Shown one piece after another: positions 1 through 5,547 of a stretch of DNA of 5,945 nt (the first letter of the stretch is position 1; each line of letters starts with the position of its first letter). The stretch is from positions 1,816 to 7,760 of the forward strand of contig DOJA01000310.1 of the NCBI GenBank assembly GCA_003511945.1, read 5' to 3'. The notes beneath the pieces are model-generated. The model was not told the DNA's origin and ran no database searches. It was given only the letters and a program-made list of their open reading frames with translations. The stretch is from Phycisphaerales bacterium. Lineage in GTDB: Bacteria > Planctomycetota > Phycisphaerae > Phycisphaerales > UBA1924. The position numbers and the translations under genes were made by a program.

Positions 1-1
1 C

Positions 2-634
2 CCCGGGGAGGGGGGGGGCGAGAACGCCTACCGGCGCGAGTGGGGGGTCGGCGCGCGCACGGTCGTCATGTACGCGGGCAACTTCGGGCTGGCGCACGAT
101 GTGGGCACCTTCCTTGACGCCGCCGAGCGACTGAAGGACGACGACACCGTTCGGTTCGTCTTCGTCGGGGGCGGGAAGCGATGGGTCGAAGTGGAATCGC
201 GCGTCCGGGAGCGCGGGCTGACCAACTGCCGCCTGATGGACTACCAGCCCAGGGAGCGCCTGGGCGAGTTGCTCGCCGCGGCCGATGTCCAGCTGGTGAC
301 CATGCAGCCCCAGTGGTGGGGGCTGGTGGTTCCCAGCAAGTTCTACGGCGTGGCCATGGCCGGGCGTCCGGTGGTGTTCGTCGGGCCGGGGCAGAGCGAA
401 ATCGCCCGGGTCATCGAAGAAACGGGCTGCGGCGTGGTGGTGTCGCCCGGCGACAGCCACGGGCTGATCGGCGCGCTCGAACGGCTGCGACGCGAGCCCG
501 ACCTCCGGGAGGCCATGGGGCGAAAGGGAGGGGACGCCGCCGCCGGGAGCAGCGCCCGGGCGCGGGCCTGCGGGCGCCTGGTGGAGATCATCGAACGAGC
601 GGGGGAGCGGCCGATCCCCGCGAACCGGGGGTGA
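2..634 (+). CDS. WcaI/WbuB-like family 4 glycosyltransferase, C-terminal part (5' truncated by window edge)
   Basis: About 210 residues are visible, read in one open frame from base 2 to the TGA at 632-634; no start codon lies in the window, and the family usually runs to about 400 residues, so roughly the N-terminal half is missing. What is seen is the nucleotide-sugar-binding half of a GT-B fold. A VVMYAGNFGLAHDVGTFLDA segment (around visible residues 21-40) opens the C-terminal Rossmann domain, and VVPSKFYGVAMAGRPVV (around 109-125) matches the donor-binding loop of WcaI/WbuB-like GT4 enzymes, which carry PSKxYG where typical GT4 proteins carry EX7E. The protein should transfer a sugar from a nucleotide donor to a growing lipid-linked oligosaccharide at the cytoplasmic membrane; donor and acceptor cannot be read from sequence. 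The ATG at 68 is internal to this domain and not a credible start. The family call is firm; the exact sugar is unknown. Confidence 0.9.
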   Translation, partial: PGEGGGENAYRREWGVGARTVVMYAGNFGLAHDVGTFLDAAERLKDDDTVRFVFVGGGKRWVEVESRVRERGLTNCRLMDYQPRERLGELLAAADVQLVTMQPQWWGLVVPSKFYGVAMAGRPVVFVGPGQSEIARVIEETGCGVVVSPGDSHGLIGALERLRREPDLREAMGRKGGDAAAGSSARARACGRLVEIIERAGERPIPANRG

Positions 635-643
635 ACCGGGGGG
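622..643 (+). repeat. 11-bp tandem duplication across the stop codon of the first glycosyltransferase
   Basis: GAACCGGGGGT at 622-632 is followed directly by GAACCGGGGGG at 633-643, so 10 of 11 bases are repeated. The TGA stop (632-634) is formed at the junction of the two copies. This is probably replication slippage in G-rich DNA and has no clear function. Confidence 0.6.
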
Positions 644-738
644 CGTCGTCGTCGTAGCAGGTGATCGCCTGGGCTCCGCGCGCCGATGCACGGGGGCGGC
701 GTGAACGGGTCCGCCCGCCGGCGCGGGATCGAGGATGC
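635..738. other. Intergenic gap, 104 bp, no feature recognised
   Basis: This gap separates the truncated first glycosyltransferase from the family 2 glycosyltransferase. It is GC-rich with a GTCGTCGTCG run near 644-655. I found no convincing terminator hairpin with a T tract and no clear promoter. An in-frame GTG at 661 could extend the next gene by 26 codons. That stretch is Arg-rich and has 8 of 26 codons ending in A or T, a higher share than in the gene bodies, so I treat it as non-coding. Confidence 0.5.
731..734 (+). promoter_or_regulatory. Ribosome binding site deciding the start of the family 2 glycosyltransferase
   Basis: GAGG lies four bases before the ATG at 739-741. Spacing is short but usable. 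It favours ATG 739 over the in-frame GTG at 661, which has no purine-rich block at a proper distance. A second ATG at 735 is out of frame. Confidence 0.5.
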
Positions 739-1668
739 ATGAGCCAGCAACCATCGAAGCCGGCAGACGACCCCTCCGGGCGCGGGGCGGCGCAACCCCG
801 CGTCTCGGTGGTCATCCTGACGCTGAACGAGGAGATCAACATCGAGGCCTGCATCGCCTCGTGCGCGTGGTGCGACGATGTGCATGTGCTGGACTCGGGT
901 TCCGCCGACCGCACCCGCGAACTGGCCGAGCGGGGCGGCGCGCGGGTGCATGTGAACAAGTTCGAGTCCTTCGGCAGGCAGCGCAACTGGGCGATCGACC
1001 ACATCCCGATGAAGCACAAGTGGGTGTTCCACCTCGACGCCGACGAGCGGTTCACGCCCGAGGTCGTCCGCGAACTGGCGGCCCGGATCGGGCCGGACGG
1101 CGAGAGCATCGACCGCGTGGCGTGCTACCGCAACCCCTCGAAAATGATGTTCATGGGGCGCTGGATCCGTCACGCCGCCGAGTACCCGGTCTACCAGGTG
1201 CGCCTGTTTGACAGGACCGCGTGCCGCTTCCAGGACCATGGGCACGGGCAGCGCGAACTCACCGAGGGCGCCATCGGCACCTTCGACGAGCCCTACCTGC
1301 ACTTCAACTTCTCCAAGGGCTTGCACGACTGGTTCGCGCGCCACAACGCGTACAGCGACCGCGAGGCGGCCCATGCGCTGGCCGACGAGCCGGTGGGCCT
1401 GATCGAGGGCCTGCGGGCTCTGATGACGGGCGACGGGACGGAGCGCCGACGGTCGCTGAAACGACTGAGCCGGCGCGTGCCGTGCCGGGGTACGGTGTAC
1501 GCCATCTACCAGACGGTCTTCCGCCTGGGGTTCCTCGACGGAGCGCCGGGGTGGAACTACATCCGCATGCGCGCCATCTACGAGTCGATGATCGCCACCA
1601 AGCTCGCGCTGCTCCGTCAGGAGCAGCAGGCCCAGCGCCGACCCCCCGGGGCGGGAGCAACCCCGTGA
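739..1668 (+). CDS. Family 2 glycosyltransferase, WaaE/KdtX (beta-1,4-glucosyltransferase) type
   Basis: The protein has 309 residues from ATG 739. A GT-A domain begins at VSVVILTLNEE (residues 22-32), which binds the nucleotide. LDSGSADRT follows (51-59), then a DxD-type metal and donor site, HLDADER (98-104, with D100 and D102). The GHGQRE segment (168-173) and the block YLHFNFSKGLHDWFARHN (186-203) match the WaaE/KdtX subgroup, as does the C-terminal GFLDGAPGWNYIRMRAIYE (264-282). Members of this group add a sugar to lipopolysaccharide core or capsule-type glycans on the cytoplasmic face of the inner membrane; the donor cannot be told here. The C-terminus has no clear transmembrane segment but is amphipathic and basic. 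The stop overlaps the GTG start of the acetyltransferase by four bases (GTGA, 1665-1668), so the two are probably coupled. The start is the least certain part, since GTG 661 is an alternative. Confidence 0.92.
   Translation: MSQQPSKPADDPSGRGAAQPRVSVVILTLNEEINIEACIASCAWCDDVHVLDSGSADRTRELAERGGARVHVNKFESFGRQRNWAIDHIPMKHKWVFHLDADERFTPEVVRELAARIGPDGESIDRVACYRNPSKMMFMGRWIRHAAEYPVYQVRLFDRTACRFQDHGHGQRELTEGAIGTFDEPYLHFNFSKGLHDWFARHNAYSDREAAHALADEPVGLIEGLRALMTGDGTERRRSLKRLSRRVPCRGTVYAIYQTVFRLGFLDGAPGWNYIRMRAIYESMIATKLALLRQEQQAQRRPPGAGATP
1653..1657 (+). promoter_or_regulatory. Ribosome binding site of the acetyltransferase, inside the upstream gene
   Basis: GGGAG lies seven bases before the GTG start at 1665, within the last codons of the family 2 glycosyltransferase. 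Good spacing supports GTG 1665 as the true start even though GTG is the weaker initiator. Confidence 0.6.
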
Positions 1669-2234
1669 CCAGCCCCGCCAATGCGCTCGCCCGTGGCGTC
1701 AGCCCCTACACGCGCCGGGAGAAGGTCCTGCGTGTCGCGTGGTGGTTCATCGGGCAGCCGTTGTTCCGGATGTCGTTCCACAACTGGTACGGCGTGCGCC
1801 GGGCGATCCTGAGGGCGTTCGGGGCCGGCGTGGGCCGGGCCGTTCGGATCCGTCCGACGGTGCGCATCGAGCAGCCCTGGAACCTGTCGATCGGTGACGA
1901 TTCAAGCGTCGGCGACCGGGCCATCCTGTACTGCCTGGGGAAGGTGACGATCGGGACGCGCGTGTCGATCTCGCAGCACGCGCACCTCTGCGCCGGGAAC
2001 CACGACTACACGGACCCGCAGATGCCCCTGCTCCGCCCGCCGATCGCCATCGAGGACGAGGCCTGGATCGCCGCGGACGCGTTCGTCGGCCCGGGCGTCC
2101 GGGTGGGCGCGGGGGCGATCCTCGGGGCGCGCGGGTGCGCGTTCAAGTCGCTGGAGCCGTGGACGGTGTACGGGGGAAACCCCGCGCGCGCCATCAAGGG
2201 ACGGGAACGCCCCGGGGCGCGGGGCCGGGGCTGA
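1665..2234 (+). CDS. WcaF-like sugar O-acetyltransferase (left-handed beta-helix)
   Basis: The protein has 189 residues, close to the roughly 180-residue length of WcaF-type colanic acid acetyltransferases. It probably transfers an acetyl group from acetyl-CoA to a hydroxyl of a sugar in the polysaccharide repeat unit. The N-terminus (about 18-52) has the aromatic-rich segment typical of this subgroup (REKVLRVAWWFIGQPLFR, then SFHNWYG). Hexapeptide repeats follow: IRPTVRIEQPWNLSIGDDSSVGD (62-84), KVTIGTRVSISQHA (93-106) and AWIAADAFVGPGVRVGAGAILGA (133-155). The loop GNHDYTDP (111-118) carries the probable catalytic His113. The ending YGGNPARAIKGR (169-180) is the usual coenzyme A-side closing motif. 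GTG 1665 overlaps the upstream stop in GTGA and has a GGGAG site seven bases before it. The acceptor sugar is unknown; an N-acetyltransferase or serine acetyltransferase is less likely because of the N-terminal signature. Confidence 0.92.
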   Translation: MTSPANALARGVSPYTRREKVLRVAWWFIGQPLFRMSFHNWYGVRRAILRAFGAGVGRAVRIRPTVRIEQPWNLSIGDDSSVGDRAILYCLGKVTIGTRVSISQHAHLCAGNHDYTDPQMPLLRPPIAIEDEAWIAADAFVGPGVRVGAGAILGARGCAFKSLEPWTVYGGNPARAIKGRERPGARGRG

Positions 2235-2235
2235 T

Positions 2236-2253
2236 CCCCCTCGCGCGAGGGGG
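2236..2253. promoter_or_regulatory. Perfect 18-bp GC-rich palindrome: candidate terminator-like hairpin or operator
   Basis: CCCCCTCGCGCGAGGGGG equals its own reverse complement and begins one base after the acetyltransferase TGA. As RNA it folds into a 7-bp stem (2236-2242 with 2247-2253) around a GCGC loop. The following bases are TTATCAT, not a run of T, so a classical intrinsic terminator is doubtful. An mRNA 3'-end stabiliser, or a dimeric repressor site next to the TATCAT hexamer, are alternatives. The symmetry is directly visible; the role is inference. Confidence 0.5.
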
Positions 2254-2254
2254 T

Positions 2255-2260
2255 TATCAT
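2255..2260 (+). promoter_or_regulatory. Possible -10 promoter hexamer TATCAT
   Basis: TATCAT differs from the sigma-70 consensus TATAAT at one base and stands in a small AT-rich island (TTATCAT) in very GC-rich DNA, 56 bases before the methyltransferase ATG. No good -35 hexamer is present 16-18 bases upstream, where the palindrome sits. If real, it would give the methyltransferase-galE-glycosyltransferase group its own promoter. Confidence 0.25.
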
Positions 2261-2304
2261 CCCGCCCGGCCCGAGCGGCGCTGGGTCGGGCTTCCCGAGA
2301 GAGA

Positions 2305-2310
2305 AGGGGA
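2305..2310 (+). promoter_or_regulatory. Strong ribosome binding site of the methyltransferase
   Basis: AGGGGA sits six bases before ATG 2317, the clearest Shine-Dalgarno match in the window. It fits a gene that, unlike its downstream neighbours, does not start by overlapping the gene before it. TTCCC at 2292-2296 could pair with GGGAA at 2307-2311 and partly mask it, but a 5-bp stem is weak evidence. Confidence 0.65.
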
Positions 2311-2316
2311 ACGGTC

Positions 2317-3078
2317 ATGGCGGAGGCATCGCGGTCTGCGACGGAGCCCGGTCGGCCCGGGCTGGCCGCCGATGCGCCGGCGAACGCGGGCGAGGACTGG
2401 GGCTGGCGCGACGAGACGCCCCGCCACACCATCGCCTACCTGCTGGGAGCCGTGCTCCGCGCCGGGCCGGCGCTGAAGCCGGGCGTCCGCGTCCTCGATG
2501 TCGGCTGCGGGAACGGCCACATGTGCGCCGAGTATGTCAAGACCGGCGCCACCGTGGTCGGCTTTGACATCTCGCAGGCGGGCGTCGAGATCGCGCGACG
2601 GAGCGTCCCTGGGGCGCGGTTCGAGGCGATGGCCATCCGCCCCGACGCCCTGCTCCGTCTGGGCGAAGAGCCCTTCGACATCGTCCTCAGCACCGAGGTC
2701 GTCGAGCACCTCTATGCGCCCGAGGAGTGGGCGCGGTGCTGCTTCAACGCGCTCCGCCCGGGGGGGACGCTCATCGCCACCACCCCTCACCACGGGTACC
2801 TCAAGAACCTGGTCATCAGTCTGACGAACAAGTGGGACGCCCACTGGCACCCGGCCGAGGAGGGCGGGCACATCAAGTTCTGGAGCGAGCGCACCCTCGG
2901 GAACATGCTCAGGGAAATCGGCTTTGCTGAACTGCGATTCTCCGGCGCGGGGCGCGTGCCCATGCTCTGGAAGTCCATGGTCGTCGCCGCCAGGCGCCCA
3001 ACCGGGGCGACGGCGGGATCCGGGGCGACGGCGGGAACCGGGGGGTCGGCCGGATCCGGGGGGTCGAGGGCGCGATGA
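2317..3078 (+). CDS. Class I SAM-dependent methyltransferase with Gly/Ser/Thr-rich repeat tail
   Basis: The protein has 253 residues. Residues 57-68, VRVLDVGCGNGH, are motif I for S-adenosylmethionine binding; VVGFDIS (80-86) supplies the acidic residue D84 at the end of strand beta-2. FDIVLSTEVVEHL (120-132) is the UbiG-like motif, and LRPGGTLIATTP (146-157) is the post-motif strand-turn. The GHIKFWSERTLGNMLREIGF block (184-203) is usual in methyltransferases found among glycan genes. The acceptor cannot be read: it may be a sugar hydroxyl, a lipid carrier or another small molecule. The fold ends near residue 228. The last 25 residues are a Gly/Ala/Ser/Thr tail encoded by an 18-bp tandem repeat and are unlikely to be part of the catalytic domain. 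The stop overlaps the galE start in ATGA (3075-3078). The start is well supported by AGGGGA six bases upstream. Confidence 0.92.
   Translation: MAEASRSATEPGRPGLAADAPANAGEDWGWRDETPRHTIAYLLGAVLRAGPALKPGVRVLDVGCGNGHMCAEYVKTGATVVGFDISQAGVEIARRSVPGARFEAMAIRPDALLRLGEEPFDIVLSTEVVEHLYAPEEWARCCFNALRPGGTLIATTPHHGYLKNLVISLTNKWDAHWHPAEEGGHIKFWSERTLGNMLREIGFAELRFSGAGRVPMLWKSMVVAARRPTGATAGSGATAGTGGSAGSGGSRAR
3002..3073 (+). repeat. Four-copy 18-bp tandem repeat at the 3' end of the methyltransferase gene
   Basis: Four 18-base units follow one another at 3002-3019, 3020-3037, 3038-3055 and 3056-3073. Units 1 and 2 differ only at the last base (CCGGGGCGACGGCGGGAT versus a final A). Units 3 and 4 share CCGGGGGGTCG and diverge after that. 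Being a multiple of three, the repeat keeps the frame and encodes six-residue units TGATAG, SGATAG, TGGSAG and SGGSRA. The last unit also carries the GAGGG (3066-3070) that serves as ribosome binding site for galE, so copy number could change the protein tail without breaking the downstream gene. Confidence 0.9.
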
Positions 3079-4133
3079 CCACGCTCGTCACCGGGGGCGC
3101 CGGCTATATCGGCTCGCACGCTGTGGCCCGCCTCCTTGCCGAGGGGCGCCGCGTGCTGGTCATCGACAACCTCTCGCGTGGGCACGCCGGTTCGCTCGAC
3201 CGTCTCCGCGCCGCGGGCGGGTTCGCGCCCGACCGCCTCGTCTTCGAGCGGGGCGACATCGGCGACCGTCCCCGCGTCGCGGCCCTGCTCCGCTCCCACG
3301 CCGTCACCGAGGTCCTGCACTTTGCCGCCTTCGCCTCCGTCCCCGAGAGCGTCGGCGAGCCGCTGGCGTATTTCCGCAACAACACCGCCGACGCCACCGC
3401 CCTGCTCGAGGCCTGCGACGGCGCGGGTGTCCAGCGGCTGGTCTTCTCCTCCACCTGCGCGACCTACGGCATGCCCCCGCCGGAGCGCATCCCCATCAGC
3501 GAAGACTGCCCCCAGAACCCCGTCAACCCCTACGGCGCCTCCAAACTGATGTTCGAGCGCGTCCTGAAGGACTTCACGCTGGCCCGGGCCAGCGCGGGGC
3601 GCCCGTTTGGCTGCGCCATGCTGCGATACTTCAATGTCGCCGGCTGCAGCCGCGCGGGAGTGCTGGGGGAGGACCACGACCCCGAGACCCACATCATCCC
3701 CCTGGTCCTCCAGACCCTGCTGGGGCAGCGCGAGCACCTGACCATCACCGGCACCGACTACCCCACACCCGACGGCACCTGCATCCGCGACTACATCCAT
3801 GTCGACGACCTGGTTGACGCCCACCTGGCGGTGCTGAGAGCGCTCAAGCCCGGCGAGGCGCGGGCCTACAACCTGGGCATCGGCAAGGGCGTCTCCGTGC
3901 GCGAGGTGGTCCGCAGCGCCGAGCGCGTCACCGGCAGGCGTGTGCCCGTGAAGGAAGGCCCGCGCCGCCCGGGGGATCCTCCCACCCTCTTCGCCGACCC
4001 GTCGAAGATCCGGCGCGAACTGGGGTGGAGCGCCGCGGTCACGGACCTCGATGAGATCATCGCCAGCGCCTGGCGCTGGTTCAGCGCGAACCCGCGCGGC
4101 TACGGGGGCCCACGGAGCGGCGCCGGCCCGTGA
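3075..4133 (+). CDS. galE: UDP-glucose/UDP-hexose 4-epimerase
   Basis: The 352-residue protein has the normal GalE length. It should interconvert UDP-glucose and UDP-galactose (or the N-acetylated pair) in the cytoplasm with bound NAD, feeding the neighbouring glycosyltransferases. The N-terminal Rossmann motif TGGAGYIG is at 6-13 and the NAD-ribose acid is D31 in VIDNLSRG. LHFAAFASVPESV (81-93), FSSTCATYG (124-132, with T127 in the place of the catalytic Ser) and NPYGASK (151-157, with Y153 and K157) form the catalytic set. RYFNVAG (184-190), IRDYIHVDDL (237-246) and RRPGDPPTLFAD (297-308) are further GalE hallmarks. By alignment to the E. coli family member, L305 occupies the gate position (Tyr299 in E. 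coli), which argues against the strictest glucose/galactose type. The start overlaps the methyltransferase stop (ATGA), with GAGGG four bases before it, and the stop overlaps the next start (GTGA). Confidence 0.95.
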   Translation: MTTLVTGGAGYIGSHAVARLLAEGRRVLVIDNLSRGHAGSLDRLRAAGGFAPDRLVFERGDIGDRPRVAALLRSHAVTEVLHFAAFASVPESVGEPLAYFRNNTADATALLEACDGAGVQRLVFSSTCATYGMPPPERIPISEDCPQNPVNPYGASKLMFERVLKDFTLARASAGRPFGCAMLRYFNVAGCSRAGVLGEDHDPETHIIPLVLQTLLGQREHLTITGTDYPTPDGTCIRDYIHVDDLVDAHLAVLRALKPGEARAYNLGIGKGVSVREVVRSAERVTGRRVPVKEGPRRPGDPPTLFADPSKIRRELGWSAAVTDLDEIIASAWRWFSANPRGYGGPRSGAGP

Positions 4134-5314
4134 AGGTGGTCCATGTCATCCGGTCGATGGACCCCGCCGCAGGCGGGCCGCCCGTCGTCGCCGCCCGGCT
4201 CGGCGCCGCCCAGGCGCTCATGGGGCACGAAGTCGTGATCGTCGCCTACGACGAGCCCGGCGCGACGGACCGCATGACCAAGTCCTACGCCGGTGCGCCG
4301 GGGTTCGACCGCGTGCGGATGGTGAGCATCCCCCGGGGCGGGCGCGCCGAGCGCCTGCTGGCCCGCGGGGCGCGCCGGGTGCTGAAGCACGAAGTCCCCG
4401 GCGCGGGCGCGGTCCACCTGCACGGCGTGTGGGACCCCATCCTCCTTGCGGCGGCCTCGGCGGCGCGACAGGGCGGAGTGCCCTACGCCCTCACGCCCCA
4501 CGGGATGCTCGACCCCTGGTCGCTGGGCCAGACGCTCTCCAAGCAGATCAAGAAGCGGGCCGCGCTGGCGCTCGCCTACCGGGCCATGCTCAACCGCGCG
4601 GGGTTCATCCACGCCCTCAACGCCGACGAGGCCCGCCTGCTCGAGCCGCTGCGGCTGCGCGCGCCACGACAGGTCTTCCCCAACGGCATCTTCATCGAGG
4701 AGTTCGCCTCGCTCCCCGCGCCCGGGTCGTTTCGACAGGCGCGCCCCGAGCTGGGGAACGATCCCTTCGTTCTGTTCCTCAGCCGCCTGCACTTCAAGAA
4801 GGGGCTCGACTACCTGGTCGAGGCCTTCGCGCTCCTGCGGACCCGCCACCCCCGGGTGCGCCTCGTCATCGCCGGACCGGACGACGGCTACCGCGCCACG
4901 CTCGAGTCCCTGATCGCTCGGCAGAACGCAGCCGACCGGGTCCACCTCGTCGGCCCCCTCTACGGCCCGGAGAAGTTATCGGCCCTCGTGGACGCCTCGG
5001 TTTTTTGCCTCCCCAGCCGCCAGGAGGGGTTCAGCATGGCGATCACCGAGGCCATGGCCTGCCGGCTGCCGGTGGTGGTCTCCGACCAGTGCCACTTCCC
5101 GGAAGTGGCCGAAGTCGGCGCGGGGAGAGTCGTGCGCTGCGACCCAAAGGGCGTCGCCGCGGCGCTGGAGGAGGTCTTCTCGGACGAGACCGCTCGGCGC
5201 CGGATGGGCGAGGCCGGGCGTCGCCTGGTCGAGGAGCGCTTCACCTGGGCGCGGATCGCCGCCGGGATGGTCGAGGCGTACCAGCGCGCCGGTTCGAGTT
5301 CGGCTTCTGGTTGA
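4130..5314 (+). CDS. Family 4 glycosyltransferase (GT-B)
   Basis: This is a complete protein of 394 residues, typical for GT4. It starts MKVVHVIRSMDPAAGGPP, the glycine-rich loop of the N-terminal domain. HLHGVWDP (97-104) and TPHGMLDPWSL (122-132) lie in the acceptor-side domain; this TPHGM version is common in polysaccharide-cluster GT4 enzymes. The donor domain has FLSRLHFKKGLDYLVEAF (216-233, with basic K224 for the phosphates), VIAGPDDG (246-253), VHLVGPLYG (271-279) and EGFSMAITE (299-307), the EX7E motif with E299 and E307. It is expected to be a retaining enzyme working on the cytoplasmic face of the membrane; the sugar is unknown. The GTG start shares GTGA with the galE stop, and the nearest GGAG (4114-4117) is 12 bases away, so expression probably relies on coupling to galE. 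The TTTTTT at 5001-5006 is merely the Val-Phe-Cys codons. Confidence 0.95.
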   Translation: MKVVHVIRSMDPAAGGPPVVAARLGAAQALMGHEVVIVAYDEPGATDRMTKSYAGAPGFDRVRMVSIPRGGRAERLLARGARRVLKHEVPGAGAVHLHGVWDPILLAAASAARQGGVPYALTPHGMLDPWSLGQTLSKQIKKRAALALAYRAMLNRAGFIHALNADEARLLEPLRLRAPRQVFPNGIFIEEFASLPAPGSFRQARPELGNDPFVLFLSRLHFKKGLDYLVEAFALLRTRHPRVRLVIAGPDDGYRATLESLIARQNAADRVHLVGPLYGPEKLSALVDASVFCLPSRQEGFSMAITEAMACRLPVVVSDQCHFPEVAEVGAGRVVRCDPKGVAAALEEVFSDETARRRMGEAGRRLVEERFTWARIAAGMVEAYQRAGSSSASG

Positions 5315-5349
5315 TGGGCGCACAGCCCGCGCACAGCGCCGATTTCGAC

Positions 5350-5378
5350 TGGACCGGACCCGTTCCGTGTGGTAACTT
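5350..5378 (+). promoter_or_regulatory. Weak sigma-70-like promoter candidate
   Basis: TGGACC (5350-5355, four of six matches to TTGACA) and TAACTT (5373-5378, three of six matches to TATAAT) are separated by 17 bases, in the most AT-rich part of the gap. The matches are poor and chance is a fair explanation. A start near 5385 would put the GAAA hairpin at the very 5' end of the transcript. Confidence 0.2.
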
Positions 5379-5391
5379 CTTTCAGTGTCAG

Positions 5392-5411
5392 GGTTCCGAG
5401 AAATCGGAGCC
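5392..5411 (+). other. 8-bp RNA hairpin with GAAA tetraloop
   Basis: GGTTCCGA (5392-5399) pairs with TCGGAGCC (5404-5411), with seven Watson-Crick pairs and one G-U pair, around the loop GAAA. GAAA belongs to the stable GNRA tetraloop class. No T tract follows, so it is not a standard intrinsic terminator. It could shield the 5' end of the next gene's mRNA or be part of a larger structured leader. The pairing is directly visible; a function is not. Confidence 0.5.
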
Positions 5412-5538
5412 GCACAAGGGCGGAGTCAGATCCCCCTTCATCGTTGAGCGAGATCGAAGCCCCGGCTGTCCGTGCGTTTGCCGCAAGCGAGCGCGGGGCC
5501 GAGGCGCCTGTTCGCAGCGCGGCGTCGTGTCTTCGCTC

Positions 5539-5543
5539 GAGGA
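5539..5543 (+). promoter_or_regulatory. Candidate ribosome binding site for the last gene
   Basis: GAGGA lies four bases before ATG 5548. It favours this start over GTG 5527, GTG 5689 and ATG 5314, though spacing is short. Confidence 0.4.
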
Positions 5544-5547
5544 TCAG

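Larger units (their letters stand above)
5315..5547. other. 233-bp gap, probable leader of the last gene
   Basis: This stretch is visibly less GC-biased than the genes. One frame (ATG 5314, overlapping the previous stop as TGATG) stays open through it into the last gene. However, 23 of its 77 codons end in A or T, against 7 of the first 77 codons of galE. Its translation is rich in Cys and Arg with no domain I recognise, so I read it as non-coding. It holds a direct repeat GCGCACAGC (5318-5326 and 5329-5337, period 11), a hairpin at 5392-5411 and a weak promoter candidate. Confidence 0.55.

Noticed and set aside
661..738. GTG 661 as start of the family 2 glycosyltransferase
   Set aside because: It adds 26 Arg-rich residues not seen in the family, with weaker codon bias and no ribosome binding site. 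ATG 739 has GAGG upstream.
343..1374. Long - strand open frame (343 codons) opposite the first two glycosyltransferase genes
   Set aside because: It is antisense to two clearly recognisable enzymes, and its translation shows no domain. Long antisense frames are expected in GC-rich DNA with few stop codons.
2787..3824. Long - strand open frame (345 codons) opposite the methyltransferase and galE
   Set aside because: The + strand galE motifs are unmistakable here, and the antisense translation is low-complexity Gly/Ala/Val/Asp-rich.
5001..5006. Run of six T as a terminator tail or frameshift site
   Set aside because: It lies within conserved coding sequence (Val-Phe-Cys). No stable hairpin precedes it, and the codon phase does not match a classical slippery heptamer.
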